Shown here one piece after another: positions 16,290 through 24,388 of a stretch of DNA of 27,609 nt. Below the pieces are notes generated by a model, which had not been told where the DNA came from, made no database searches, and saw nothing but the letters and a program-made list of their open reading frames with translations. This DNA is from CAYVUV01 sp964455095 (GTDB taxonomy: Bacteria > Desulfobacterota > Binatia > HRBIN30 > CADEER01): the NCBI GenBank assembly GCA_964455095.1, contig CAYVUV010000411.1:1-27609 (forward strand), read 5' to 3'. The translations under genes and the position numbers were made by a program. The stretch's first letter is position 1; the number at the start of each line of letters is the position of its first letter.

Positions 16290-17413
16290 GGCGCGGTTGG
16301 GGCCGGAGTGGCGTGCCGGCAGGGGCGGCGGGCGGAGTCGGCGGCGTCGATCGGCAAGCGAATGGTGAACGTCGAGCCGCGACCGACGGTGCTGTCGACG
16401 CGAATGGTGCCGCCGTGCCCTTCGACGATCGCCTTGACGATGAACAGCCCGAGGCCGCTGCCTTCGGTCAGCACCGACTCACGTGCGCGCCGGTACTTGT
16501 CGAAGATCACCGGCAGGTCTTCGGGCGGAATGCCGCGGCCGGTGTCGGTCACCGAGATCAGCAGCGCGGTTGGATCGCCGCCGAGCTCGAGCACCACCGT
16601 GCCGCCGGCGGTGGTGAACTTGATCGCGTTGGTCACCAGGTTGGTGATGGCGCGCTCCATGGCGATGCGGTCGGCCAGCACCTCCGGGTGGTCGGCCATG
16701 CGGTCGAGGCGCACCATGACGCCCTTGGCCGCGGCGAGGGCGGCCTGGCGGTCGACCACCAGTTGCAGCAGCGAGGTGAAGCACAGCGGGCGGCGATCGA
16801 AGAGCAGCTTGCCGGCGTCGATGCGGCTGACCTCGATGAAGTTGCTGACCAGATTGAGCGTATTGGCGGCGTTGTCCTTGATGCGCTGCAGCAACATGCG
16901 CGTCTCGCCGCGCAGCTGCGGCTCGTCGTCGATCATGTCGGCGTAGTTGAGGATGATGTGCAGGGGATTCTTGATGTCGTGACTCAGCATCGAGCGATAG
17001 AGGTTGCGCTCGTGGACCAGGCGCTGGCGGTCGAGGTTGCGCCGAATGACGTGCGGGAGCTCGGCGAGGTGGGAGAGGTCGGGTCGTTTGACGACATAGT
17101 CCCACGCGCCTTTGCGCAGCGCGTCGACGGCGACGGTGAGATCGTCGACGCCGGTGACCAGGATCACCGGCGTTTCCTCGCTGCGCGCGATGATGTGCTC
17201 GAGCACGGTGTGCCCGGTCATGTCGGGCAGCCCGAGGTCGAGCAAGACGAGGTGATCGCCGCCGCTGTTCAGCACGGAAAGACAGCCGCCGCCGGTGGCT
17301 TCGCGGCGCACGGCGTACCCCTGGCGCTGCAGCGCGCGCTGGGTGAGCAGCGCGTGGCCGTCGTCGTCTTCGACGATCAGGACCGAGGGGCCGTTGGCGG
17401 AAGCAGTGGACAT
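16286..17413 (-). CDS. Receiver-histidine kinase hybrid (two-component signalling)
   Basis: A 375-residue cytoplasmic protein. Receiver domain at residues 10-125: acidic triad E15-D16-D17, phospho-acceptor D59 in LVLLDLGLP, T87 and K109 (VVKRPD). A histidine kinase core follows without an obvious sensor domain: H-box SMLSHDIKNPLH with H145, N-box NLVTNAIKFT (N262), G1 box DTGRGIPPED from D290, F-box FDKYRR and G2 box GSGLGLFIVK at 318-327. The order REC-HisKA-HATPase suggests a kinase controlled by phosphorylation of its own receiver. It lies 12 bp after a single-domain response regulator and near a membrane kinase, so a phosphorelay is likely. The C-terminal tail SARRPCRHATPAPTAP looks unstructured. 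Confidence 0.9.
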   Translation of the reverse strand: MSTASANGPSVLIVEDDDGHALLTQRALQRQGYAVRREATGGGCLSVLNSGGDHLVLLDLGLPDMTGHTVLEHIIARSEETPVILVTGVDDLTVAVDALRKGAWDYVVKRPDLSHLAELPHVIRRNLDRQRLVHERNLYRSMLSHDIKNPLHIILNYADMIDDEPQLRGETRMLLQRIKDNAANTLNLVSNFIEVSRIDAGKLLFDRRPLCFTSLLQLVVDRQAALAAAKGVMVRLDRMADHPEVLADRIAMERAITNLVTNAIKFTTAGGTVVLELGGDPTALLISVTDTGRGIPPEDLPVIFDKYRRARESVLTEGSGLGLFIVKAIVEGHGGTIRVDSTVGRGSTFTIRLPIDAADSARRPCRHATPAPTAP

Positions 17414-17425
17414 GACACGCCCTGT

Positions 17426-17872
17426 TCAGGACAGCTGCGGCAGCTCGACGATCTCCAGGAACATGCCCAGGCGGCTGAGCTTCTCGCCGAGCGAGCTGAT
17501 GTTGACGGGCTTGGCGACGTAGCCGCAGGCGCCGGCGCGGTAGCAGCGGTCGATCTCGGCCTGCGTGTCGGTGGAAGTCAGCATGATCACCGGCAGCGGG
17601 CGCAGATGCGGGTCCTGCTTGATGCGCTCGAGCACTTCGATGCCGTCGAGGCGCGGCAGGTTGATGTCGAGCAGGATGAGCTGCGGGCGCGAGAACCGCT
17701 CGCTGTCGGCGAAACGGCCCTGGTTGAGCAGATAGTCGATCGCGTCCTGGCCGTCGGGCACGCGTTCGATCGGATTGATCAGGCTCACCTTGCGCAGGTT
17801 GCGCTCGATCAGCCGCGCGTGGCCGTCGTCGTCCTCGACCAGCAGGATCTTAATGTGTTCCGGGTGCATCAT
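17426..17872 (-). CDS. Single-domain response regulator, Rcp1 type
   Basis: A 148-residue receiver domain: acidic pocket VEDDDGHARL (E13-D14-D15), phospho-acceptor D69 in LILLDINLPRLDG, T99-S100 and K121 in YVAKPVN. The GHARLIERNLRK start and the inserted loop NQGRFADSERFSRP before the phosphorylated strand are typical of Rcp1-like regulators that partner bacteriophytochrome-type or HDLRxPL kinases. No output domain is present, so it probably passes phosphate on or acts by protein contact. The gene begins inside the 3' end of the membrane kinase gene (23 bp overlap) and precedes the hybrid kinase. Confidence 0.92.
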   Translation of the reverse strand: MMHPEHIKILLVEDDDGHARLIERNLRKVSLINPIERVPDGQDAIDYLLNQGRFADSERFSRPQLILLDINLPRLDGIEVLERIKQDPHLRPLPVIMLTSTDTQAEIDRCYRAGACGYVAKPVNISSLGEKLSRLGMFLEIVELPQLS

Positions 17873-19379
17873 TCTCCGTCCTCTCTTCGTTGGCGTGCAT
17901 GGGCAGGGTGAACCAGAACGTGCTCCCCCGGCCGAGCTCGGATTCGACCCAGATGCGGCCGCCGTGCTTCTCGAGAATCTTCTTCACCGCCGTCAGCCCC
18001 ATGCCTTCGCCCGGCACGTTGGTCGTGCCGACGCGCGTAAACAGGCGGAAGATCTTGGCGTGGTCCTCGGCGCGAATGCCGATGCCGTTGTCGCGGACGA
18101 AAAAGCGGTAGGCGACGCCGTTGGGCTGGCAGCCGATGTGCAGCCGCGCGTCGCCGAGTGGCTTCATGTACTTGATGGCGTTGTCGATCAGGTTGCTGAA
18201 GACCTGGCTCAGGCGCACCGGATCGCCGACCACCATCGGCAGGGGGTCGACGGTGACCTCGATGCGGCGCCCGCTGATGTGGAAGTGTAGCGAGCCCAGG
18301 ATGTCCTCGACCAGCTTGGGGGTGTCGATGGTCTGCGCGCTGCTCGGTCGCGAATCGATGCGCGACAGCTCGAGCAGGCCTTTGACCAGAAAGTCCATCT
18401 TGGCGACGCTGCGCAGAATGAAGTCGAGCGACTCGGTGATCTCGGCGTGTAGCGGCGGCCAGGCATCCTGCACCGCGCGCGGCCCGCGATTGGCCTGCGG
18501 CGCGTGCAGCAGCTCTTCGAGCGTCGCGATGTTCTCCTGCAGCGCGCGCGAGAAGCCCTCGAGGTTGATCAGCGGTGCGCGCAGGTCGTGCGACACGACG
18601 TACATGAAGTCGCTCAGCTCGGCGTGCTTGGCCTCGAGCTGGGCGCTGCGCACCTCGAGCTCCCTGGTGCGCTCGGTGATGACGCGGTTGGCCTCCGTGG
18701 CGCGGCGCGCCAGCTCCCACGCTTCGGCGCGGGAGGCCGTCAGGTGGTGGCTGAAGAGCCAGAACAGGCCGGTGGGATACGCCAGCCCCAGCGGCGTGGC
18801 GACGAAGAGCGAGGCAATGGCCAGCGCCGGTGGCAGGCTCACCGGCGCGGCGATCGGCATGACGTGCAGCAGCATGCCGATCAGCGCCGCGACGCCGAGC
18901 ACGGCGCCCAGGCCCAGCCAGTCGCGCCCTTCGAGAGAAAGGGCCGCGATGCTGACGGCGACGCAATAGGTGATCACCCCGGCGCCCTCGGCGTTGGCCA
19001 CGAACGCCAGGTTGAGCGTCGCCGTGGCGATCAACGGCAGCACGACGGCGTACACCGCGGGGCGCAAGCGGTTGGCCCGACAGAGCAGTCCGCCGATCAC
19101 GCCCGCAGCGCTGAGCATGCCGGCCTGCACCGAGACCAACAGCATCAGCTCAGCGGGGAGCGCGCGCTTCAAGAAGTAGCCAAGGTAGGTGACGCACCAC
19201 AGACCGCCGAGCACCGCCAGAGCAATCGCCGAGCCGCGCACCAGGCGCAGCCGCTGCGCGTGCAGCTGCTCGTCCAACGCCCGCTGTGGCGGCAACTCCG
19301 CGGCCCCCACCGCGCCCTCGAAGGCAGGCGATGCGATGAGGGGTTCGCTGTGCGACAGAACGGAGGCGTCGATTCTCAT
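17850..19379 (-). CDS. Membrane sensor histidine kinase
   Basis: About 509 residues from the ATG at 19379; another ATG at 19421 would add 14 residues, and neither has a clear ribosome site. Residues 45-210 contain about six transmembrane segments (IALAVLGGLWCVTYLGYFL, LMLLVSVQAGMLSAAGVIG, PLIATATLNLAFVANA, and others) with little loop sequence, so sensing is probably within the membrane. A coiled-coil linker near 225-258 leads to the H-box FMYVVSHDLRAPLINLEGFS (H264), N-box NLIDNAIKY (N400), G1 DNGIGI from D430, and G2 GEGMGLTAVKKI near 457. The H-box wording is that of kinases that work with Rcp1-type regulators, and exactly such a gene follows with a 23-bp overlap. Signal unknown. Confidence 0.9.
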   Translation of the reverse strand: MRIDASVLSHSEPLIASPAFEGAVGAAELPPQRALDEQLHAQRLRLVRGSAIALAVLGGLWCVTYLGYFLKRALPAELMLLVSVQAGMLSAAGVIGGLLCRANRLRPAVYAVVLPLIATATLNLAFVANAEGAGVITYCVAVSIAALSLEGRDWLGLGAVLGVAALIGMLLHVMPIAAPVSLPPALAIASLFVATPLGLAYPTGLFWLFSHHLTASRAEAWELARRATEANRVITERTRELEVRSAQLEAKHAELSDFMYVVSHDLRAPLINLEGFSRALQENIATLEELLHAPQANRGPRAVQDAWPPLHAEITESLDFILRSVAKMDFLVKGLLELSRIDSRPSSAQTIDTPKLVEDILGSLHFHISGRRIEVTVDPLPMVVGDPVRLSQVFSNLIDNAIKYMKPLGDARLHIGCQPNGVAYRFFVRDNGIGIRAEDHAKIFRLFTRVGTTNVPGEGMGLTAVKKILEKHGGRIWVESELGRGSTFWFTLPMHANEERTENDAPGTH

Positions 19380-19436
19380 GCTGTGGCCCACAAAGGAAAA
19401 GTGACGCACAGCACGTGGCATGCCAGCAAACTCGGT

Positions 19437-19460
19437 CGTTGCCGCACTACCGTGGCAACG
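19437..19460. promoter_or_regulatory. Inverted repeat upstream of the sensor kinase, candidate operator
   Basis: A perfect 7-bp inverted repeat, CGTTGCC and GGCAACG, with a 10-base spacer lies 16-58 bases ahead of the two possible kinase starts and about 75 bases after the CorA stop. Its position suits an operator for the kinase operon. It lacks a following T-run on either strand, so a classical terminator is less likely. Confidence 0.35.
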
Positions 19461-19535
19461 TGGAGCGAACGAGGAAGTCCTCAGCCGGTCAATTTTGTGC
19501 CGTGAGGCGGGCGTGCTTTGGCAGTCGGATTTGGC

Positions 19536-20507
19536 TCAGAGCCAATTCGTGCGCTTGAAGCGCCAGTACAGAAAGCTGCACACGCCGAGCATCAAACCCA
19601 TCGCCATGGCGTAGCCGTAGCGCCAGCCAAGCTCGGGCATGAATTGAAAGTTCATGCCGTAGACGCCGGCGATCATCGTCGGGACGGCGAGAATCGCCGC
19701 CCAGGCGGCGAGCTTCTTGGTTACATCGTTCTGCGCCACAGAGACCAACGACAGGTGGGCCTCCAGGGCGGTGGTGAGGAGCTCGCGCAGGTTGTCGATG
19801 GTCTCGTTGATGCGCAGAACGTGATCGTAGACGTCGCGGAAGTACGGCTTGGTGTCCTCCGGGATCAGCGGCATGTCGTAGCGCACCAGGCGGTTGCAGA
19901 TCTCGATCAGCGGCGAGACGGCGCGCTTGAGGCGGACCAGGTCGCGCTTGAGCGCGTAGATGCGCTCGGTCGTGTCGCGGTCGAACTTGCTTTCGAAGAT
20001 CTCCTCTTCGAGGTGCTCGAGCTGCTCTTCGAGCTCGTCGACGATGGGGAAGTAGTGGTCGACGACGAAGTCCATCAACGCGTACAGGACGAATCCCGGT
20101 CCCTTGCGCAGCAGCTGCGGCGTGCTCTCGCAGCGGGCGCGCACCTCGGCGTACGAGAGCGAGGCGCCGTGGCGGACCGAGACGACGTAGCAGCTGCCGA
20201 TGAAGATGTGCGTCTCGCCGAGCTCGATCTTGTCGTCGACCAGCTGGGCGGTGCGCAGCACGACGAACAGCGCCTCGCCGTACTCCTCCAACTTGGGCCG
20301 CTGGTGGGCGCGCAGGGCGTCCTCGACCGCGAGGTCGTGCAGGCCGAACTCCTCCTGGATCTGCCGCAGTAACTCGTCGCTGGGCTCGTGCAGCCCGACC
20401 CAGATGAACTGTCCCTCGACCTTGAGGACCTCGCTGATGTCCTGGATCGGGACGTTCGCGATGCGCTGGCCGTCGGAATAGGCCGCGCAGTTGACCACCA
20501 TGTTCAT
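19536..20507 (-). CDS. corA: CorA-family Mg2+/Co2+ transport protein
   Basis: A 323-residue protein from the ATG at 20507 (MNMVVNCAAYSDG). The cytoplasmic N-terminal domain (1-250) contains FIWVGLHEPSDELL and LAVEDALRAHQRPKLEEY, a well-known CorA stretch, followed by the acidic and coiled EELEHLEEE-type helices. Two transmembrane segments at about 267-284 and 297-315 flank the signature YGMNF (GMN at 284-286) and the loop MPELGW, which gates divalent cation selection. The long upstream frame is shadow of the divergent oxidoreductase gene. CorA forms a pentameric channel for Mg2+ (also Co2+ and Ni2+) in the inner membrane. No Mg-sensing leader was recognised ahead of it. Its neighbours are functionally unrelated. 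Confidence 0.95.
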   Translation of the reverse strand: MNMVVNCAAYSDGQRIANVPIQDISEVLKVEGQFIWVGLHEPSDELLRQIQEEFGLHDLAVEDALRAHQRPKLEEYGEALFVVLRTAQLVDDKIELGETHIFIGSCYVVSVRHGASLSYAEVRARCESTPQLLRKGPGFVLYALMDFVVDHYFPIVDELEEQLEHLEEEIFESKFDRDTTERIYALKRDLVRLKRAVSPLIEICNRLVRYDMPLIPEDTKPYFRDVYDHVLRINETIDNLRELLTTALEAHLSLVSVAQNDVTKKLAAWAAILAVPTMIAGVYGMNFQFMPELGWRYGYAMAMGLMLGVCSFLYWRFKRTNWL

Positions 20508-20597
20508 GCGGAGCAGTGCCGTGCTTACCGCACGCCCGCCGGAGGCGCAAACCTTCTCAGCTTGACGACCCCCGCGCCGATCGAGCAGAAGCAGCGC

Positions 20598-21605
20598 ATG
20601 GCGGGGACGTTGAAGATGGCGCTGGTCGGCTGCGGTGCGATCTCGCGCGTTCATTTGCCGGCCATCCGCGAAGGGGCGCCGCGCATCGAGATCACCGCCG
20701 CGATCGACGCCGACCCCGCGCGCGCCGAGGCGCTGGCGCGCGAAACCGGCGCCCGCGCCTTCACCAGCCTGGAGGAGGGACTGGCGCGCGGCGAGTTCGA
20801 CGCCGTCGATCTCATGCTGCCGCACGACCTGCACGAAGAAGCCGCGGTGCGCGCCTTTGCCGCCGGCAAGCACGTGCTGTTGGAGAAGCCGTTGGCGACG
20901 GCGCTCGACGCCTGCGAGCGCATCCTGGCCGCGTGGCGGCGCGCCGGGACGGTCTTTCTGGTGGCCGAGAACACCCAGTACTGGCCCGAGGTGCTGGAGG
21001 CGAAGCGACTGCTCGACGACGGCGCGATCGGCGACGTCGTCACGGCGCGCGGCAGCTTCGCCATCCCGCCCCTGGCGGCGTATTACGGCGGCGACCGGCC
21101 CTGGCGACTCGACAACCGCGCCGCCGGCGGCGGCATCGTGCTGGATACGGGCTCGCATTGGATTCGCCCGTTGCGCATGCTGCTCGGCGAAGTGGACGAA
21201 GTCGTCGGGGCACTGGGCCGTCCCTACGCGGCGATGCAGGGCGAGTCGCTGGTGCGCGCGCTGCTGCGCTTTCGCTCCGGCGTCGTCGCGGTGCTCGATG
21301 GGATCATGAAGGAAGGGCCGTTCGTACCCGAGCCGATGTTCCGCGTGACCGGCATGCGCGGCGAGATCACGGTCGAACGGCCGGGCCGCGCCGTGCTGTG
21401 GAACGCCGAGTATCCGAACGGCCGCCCGGGCGAAGTCGGCGGTTATCAGCGCTCCTATCCGGGCGAGTTCGAAGACTTTGCCGCGGCCGTGCTCGACGGC
21501 CGTACGCTGGCGGCCGGGCCGGAAGCGGCGCTGGGCGAGCTGCGCACGGCGCTGGCGCTCTATCGCTCCGCCGAGACGCGGCGCTGGGAAAAGGTGTGGG
21601 AGTGA
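20598..21605 (+). CDS. Gfo/Idh/MocA-family NAD(P)-dependent oxidoreductase
   Basis: A 335-residue protein. The N-terminal Rossmann domain has MALVGCGAISRVHLPAI (GxGxxS), then AAIDADPARAEALA. The catalytic-loop motif EKPLA is at residues 96-100 (K97), and the C-terminal domain carries GGGIVLDTGSHWIRPL with H187, matching the D.G.H substrate-side motif of the family. ATG at 20598 is used; ATG at 20616 is a possible alternative. The ORF continues upstream only as shadow. Members oxidise sugars, inositols or related polyols. The immediately coupled SDR gene suggests a short redox pathway on one substrate. The substrate cannot be read from sequence. Confidence 0.9.
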   Translation: MAGTLKMALVGCGAISRVHLPAIREGAPRIEITAAIDADPARAEALARETGARAFTSLEEGLARGEFDAVDLMLPHDLHEEAAVRAFAAGKHVLLEKPLATALDACERILAAWRRAGTVFLVAENTQYWPEVLEAKRLLDDGAIGDVVTARGSFAIPPLAAYYGGDRPWRLDNRAAGGGIVLDTGSHWIRPLRMLLGEVDEVVGALGRPYAAMQGESLVRALLRFRSGVVAVLDGIMKEGPFVPEPMFRVTGMRGEITVERPGRAVLWNAEYPNGRPGEVGGYQRSYPGEFEDFAAAVLDGRTLAAGPEAALGELRTALALYRSAETRRWEKVWE

Positions 21606-22354
21606 GCGCGGTGCGGGTTCGCTTCGATTTCTCGGGCGTGCGCGTTCTCGTCACCGGCGGCTCGAGCGGCATCGGCCACGGCATCGCGCGCGCCTTCGCC
21701 GATGCCGGTGCCGCGGTCGCGATCACGGGGCGCCGGGCGACAGCCGGCGAGTACGACGCCGACTGCGCCGGGCTCGACTATCACCAGCTCGAGGTGACGG
21801 ATCCTGCCGCGATTACGGCGCTCGCAGGCTTGCTGCCGGCGCTCGACGTGTTGGTCAACAATGCCGGCGCCAACTTGCCCGGCGGCAAGAGCGAGTACGA
21901 GCCCGACGTGTTCGAAGCGTCGGTGCGCATCAACCTCTTTGGCGCCTATCGTATGTCCGCCGCCTGCCGCGCCGTGCTCGCCGCCAGCCGGCTCGACGGC
22001 GGTGCGAGCATCGTCAACCTCGCCTCCATGGCCTCGTACTTCGGCATCGTCCCCGTGCCCGGTTACGGCGCGGCCAAGGCCGCCATCGTGCAGATGACCA
22101 AGAGCCTCGCGGCGGCGTGGGCGAAGGACGGCATCCGCGTCAACGCCGTCGCGCCGGGGTTGATCCGCTCGAACATGACGGCGCGCATTCAGAATCTGCC
22201 CGAGTACACGCGCAAGGATTTCGAACGCATGCCGCTCGCCCGCTGGGGCACGCCGGCGGACATCGCCCCGGCGGTGCTCTTCCTCGCCAGCCCGGCGGCG
22301 TCCTACATCACTGGCCAGACGCTGCCCATCGACGGCGGCTACTCGATCGCGTGA
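21602..22354 (+). CDS. Classical short-chain dehydrogenase/reductase
   Basis: A 250-residue protein starting at GTG 21602, overlapping the stop of the oxidoreductase gene (GTGA). It has the cofactor motif TGGSSGIG at 18-25, NNAG at 86-89, structural N111, catalytic S142, and Y155-x3-K159 in YGAAK. The C-terminus ITGQTLPIDGGYS is the usual SDR end. The basic patch GRR after strand 2 (residues 43-45) favours NADP(H) over NAD. Translational coupling with the Gfo/Idh/MocA enzyme implies a common substrate, for example oxidation or epimerisation of a sugar or sugar-like alcohol. Specific substrate unknown. Confidence 0.92.
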   Translation: MSAVRVRFDFSGVRVLVTGGSSGIGHGIARAFADAGAAVAITGRRATAGEYDADCAGLDYHQLEVTDPAAITALAGLLPALDVLVNNAGANLPGGKSEYEPDVFEASVRINLFGAYRMSAACRAVLAASRLDGGASIVNLASMASYFGIVPVPGYGAAKAAIVQMTKSLAAAWAKDGIRVNAVAPGLIRSNMTARIQNLPEYTRKDFERMPLARWGTPADIAPAVLFLASPAASYITGQTLPIDGGYSIA

Positions 22355-22399
22355 ACCTTGGTAGCACTGCCATCGCAGTTACAGTGCCGTATCAAAAGT

Positions 22400-22566
22400 G
22401 GTTCCTCTCCCGGATGGGAGAGGATCAAGGTGAGGGGGAGTTGATGATGCCGAAGGCCGCCATATTCGCGCGTGTTCCTCGAACGGCACGACATGAACGA
22501 AGGTGGGCTCCGCCGCGCGATGTCATCCCCCTCATCCTAACCTTCTCCCATCCGGGAGAAGGAACC
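22400..22566. repeat. Inverted pair of REP-like repeats (family B)
   Basis: Arms at 22402-22439 and 22526-22564 are imperfect reverse complements. Each starts TTCC, then (T)TCTCCCGGATGGGAGA, itself a hairpin, and ends in a G-rich tail GTGAGGGGGA or GATGAGGGGGA. GGTTCC at 22400-22405 and GGAACC at 22561-22566 extend the symmetry. The 86-base spacer holds no gene. The doublet lies between the SDR gene and the sulfotransferase gene. The sequence differs from the doublet at 5951-6048, but the design (hairpin plus G-rich tail, two units face to face) is the same. Confidence 0.88.
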
Positions 22567-22610
22567 TTCGTGCGATTCGTCACTGGAATTGCGAGACGCA
22601 CTCCTTAGCG

Positions 22611-23873
22611 ATGGCCGCGCGCTCCGATGACATCCGCATCGCTGATCTCGCGAGTCCGGTCCGCACGCCCGCTCAGGACACAGCGATAGAAGCGGCAAGC
22701 CGCGTGCCGATATCGCTGACCGAGGACGCCGTGTTGGCGGCGGCGCGCCAGCGCACCGGGTTGTCGGATTTCGGTGCGGAGGATTTTCGCGCCCGTCTGC
22801 GCGTCTGGTTGGCGGCGGCGGACGAGGACGCCGAGCTGAACCCGGTCGGACGCCTGACGGTGTTCGGCAACTGCGTGCGCGTGCTGTCGAATCGGTTGCG
22901 CCTGGAAGACTTGCTCAAAAGGCACCCTGAGATCCTCGCCGTCGAAATCCGCCAACCGATCATCATCGCCGGCCTGCCCCGCTCCGGCACGACGCACCTG
23001 GTCAATCTCATCTCGGCCGACGCGCGCCTGCGCTCGCTGCCGTACTGGGAAAGCCTGGAGCCGTTTCCCGCTCCCGAAGACTGTGTCGGGCCCGACGGCG
23101 TTGATCCGCGTCTGGCTCGTTGCCGCGAGAGTGCCGAGCGCGCCGATCGTTTGCTGCCGCTGCTGCGCGCCATGCACCACATGACGCCCGAGCACGTGCA
23201 CGAGGAGATCGAGGTGCAGGAGCTCGACTTCTCGACCTACAACCTGGAGTGGTACGCGCGCGTGCCGCGTTGGCGCGACTTCTACCTGTCGTACGATCAG
23301 CGGCCGCACTACGCGTATCTCAAGAAGGCGCTGCAGGCGCTGCAGTGGTTGCGCGGACCGCAACGCTGGGTGCTCAAGTCGCCGCAGCACCTCGAGCAGC
23401 TCGTGCCGTTGCACGCCACGTTTCCCGACGCGACGATCGTCCTGACCCACCGCGACCCTGTCTTCGTCATCCGCTCGGCGATCACGATGCTGGCCTACGG
23501 CGCCCGCCTGCGCCGCACCCGCGTCGACACGCGCGACATCGCCGCGTACTGGATCGACCGCATCGAACGCCTGCTGCGCGCCTGCGTGCGCGACCGCGAT
23601 CGTGTGCCGGCGGCGCAGAGCCTCGATGTGCTGTTCCACGAATTCATGGCCGACGACCTCGCCATGGTCGAGCGCATCTACCAGCTCGCCGGCTTGCCGA
23701 TGACCGCCGCGGCGCGCGCCCGCCTCGACGCCTTCATGGCCGACAACCCGCGCGGCAAACACGGCCGCATCGTGTACAACCTGCGCGGCGACTTCGGCAT
23801 CGACCCTGACGAGCTGCGCCGCCGCTTCGCCTTTTATCTCGAGCGGTTTCCGGTACAGATCGAGCACGACTGA
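22611..23873 (+). CDS. PAPS-dependent sulfotransferase-family protein
   Basis: A 420-residue protein. The 5'-phosphosulfate-binding loop is IIIAGLPRSGTTHLVNLIS (core at 121-128), and the 3'-phosphate motif is ATIVLTHRDPVFVIRSAI near 276-292. WVLKSPQHLEQLVPL lies between them, as in the sulfotransferase 3 type of bacterial enzymes. The N-terminal 100 residues are helical and common in uncharacterised members from actinobacteria and deltaproteobacteria. ATG 22611 is used; the open frame before it lies in the repeat doublet. Expected reaction: transfer of sulfate from PAPS to a hydroxyl of a lipid, sterol or sugar. The acceptor is unknown. Inverted-repeat doublets stand both upstream and directly after the stop. 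Confidence 0.85.
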   Translation: MAARSDDIRIADLASPVRTPAQDTAIEAASRVPISLTEDAVLAAARQRTGLSDFGAEDFRARLRVWLAAADEDAELNPVGRLTVFGNCVRVLSNRLRLEDLLKRHPEILAVEIRQPIIIAGLPRSGTTHLVNLISADARLRSLPYWESLEPFPAPEDCVGPDGVDPRLARCRESAERADRLLPLLRAMHHMTPEHVHEEIEVQELDFSTYNLEWYARVPRWRDFYLSYDQRPHYAYLKKALQALQWLRGPQRWVLKSPQHLEQLVPLHATFPDATIVLTHRDPVFVIRSAITMLAYGARLRRTRVDTRDIAAYWIDRIERLLRACVRDRDRVPAAQSLDVLFHEFMADDLAMVERIYQLAGLPMTAAARARLDAFMADNPRGKHGRIVYNLRGDFGIDPDELRRRFAFYLERFPVQIEHD

Positions 23874-23886
23874 GCGGCAGGTTCTC

Positions 23887-23953
23887 ATCCGCGTTCATCC
23901 GTGTTCATCCGCGGCTCTCTGACAACCACGGACGGACACGGATTCACACGGAT
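23887..23953. repeat. Imperfect inverted repeat with ATCCGYGT units (family C)
   Basis: The left arm 23887-23914 contains three near-tandem units ATCCGCGTTC, ATCCGTGTTC and ATCCGCGG. The right arm 23926-23953 is its imperfect reverse complement (22 of 28 positions pair), separated by 11 bases. It begins 13 bases after the sulfotransferase stop, so it may act as a terminator stem, although no T-run follows. The motif (repeated ATCCGTGTTC against its complement CACGGAT) resembles a dispersed repeat common in several phyla; that comparison is from memory. Confidence 0.8.
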
Positions 23954-24105
23954 GGGGAGCCCGTTGCCCGCAGCTCTGCAAATTCTTCGTGTCGTTTGGT
24001 CAGAATTACCAGGGTCCAGCTGAACCGCACGGGATGCCGGGACAGAGCGCTCCTCTGACATGTGGCACGGATCGAGCAACTTCGCCGGTCATGGAGGTAA
24101 CGACA

Positions 24106-24339
24106 ATGAACCGACGAATGCTGCGTGTGGCAACTGTTCTCGCCGTGCTCACACTGGGCACGCCAGCCGCGATGGCAGGTCCCAGCCGCGGTTTCAACGA
24201 CGAGTACGTCTATGCGACGACCCGCGGGCTGAACAACACGGACATGCATCCCGCCCTCAAGGTGACGTTGTTGCCGGTGACGGTCGTGCTCGACACCGCA
24301 TTCCTGCCCTTTGCGCTGATCGCCGGCGTTGTCACGTGA
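24106..24339 (+). CDS. Tiny exported YceK/YidQ-like protein
   Basis: A 77-residue protein. The ATG at 24106 has an excellent ribosome site (GGAGGT, 7 bases ahead). The signal peptide is MNRRMLRVATVLAVLTLG... ending PAAMA at residue 24, leaving a mature chain of about 53 residues. The C-terminus MHPALKVTLLPVTVVLDTAFLPFALIAG has the same core (hydrophobic-LPVTVVLDTAFLPF) as the 114-residue gene at 15335-15679 and as E. coli YidQ (P-F-T-x-V-M-D-T-x-L-L-P). It has no lipobox. Function unknown; a short envelope protein. Stand-alone gene between a sulfotransferase and an alpha/beta-barrel protein. Confidence 0.78.
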   Translation: MNRRMLRVATVLAVLTLGTPAAMAGPSRGFNDEYVYATTRGLNNTDMHPALKVTLLPVTVVLDTAFLPFALIAGVVT

Positions 24340-24388
24340 TACCGGCGTCCGGTTTCCTTTCGCGCCGCGACCGCGCTAGTCGTGGCGC

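Noticed and set aside
23887..23953. CRISPR array
   Set aside because: Short near-tandem ATCCGYGTTC units have no spacers of constant size, and the element is an inverted, not direct, repeat; no cas genes.
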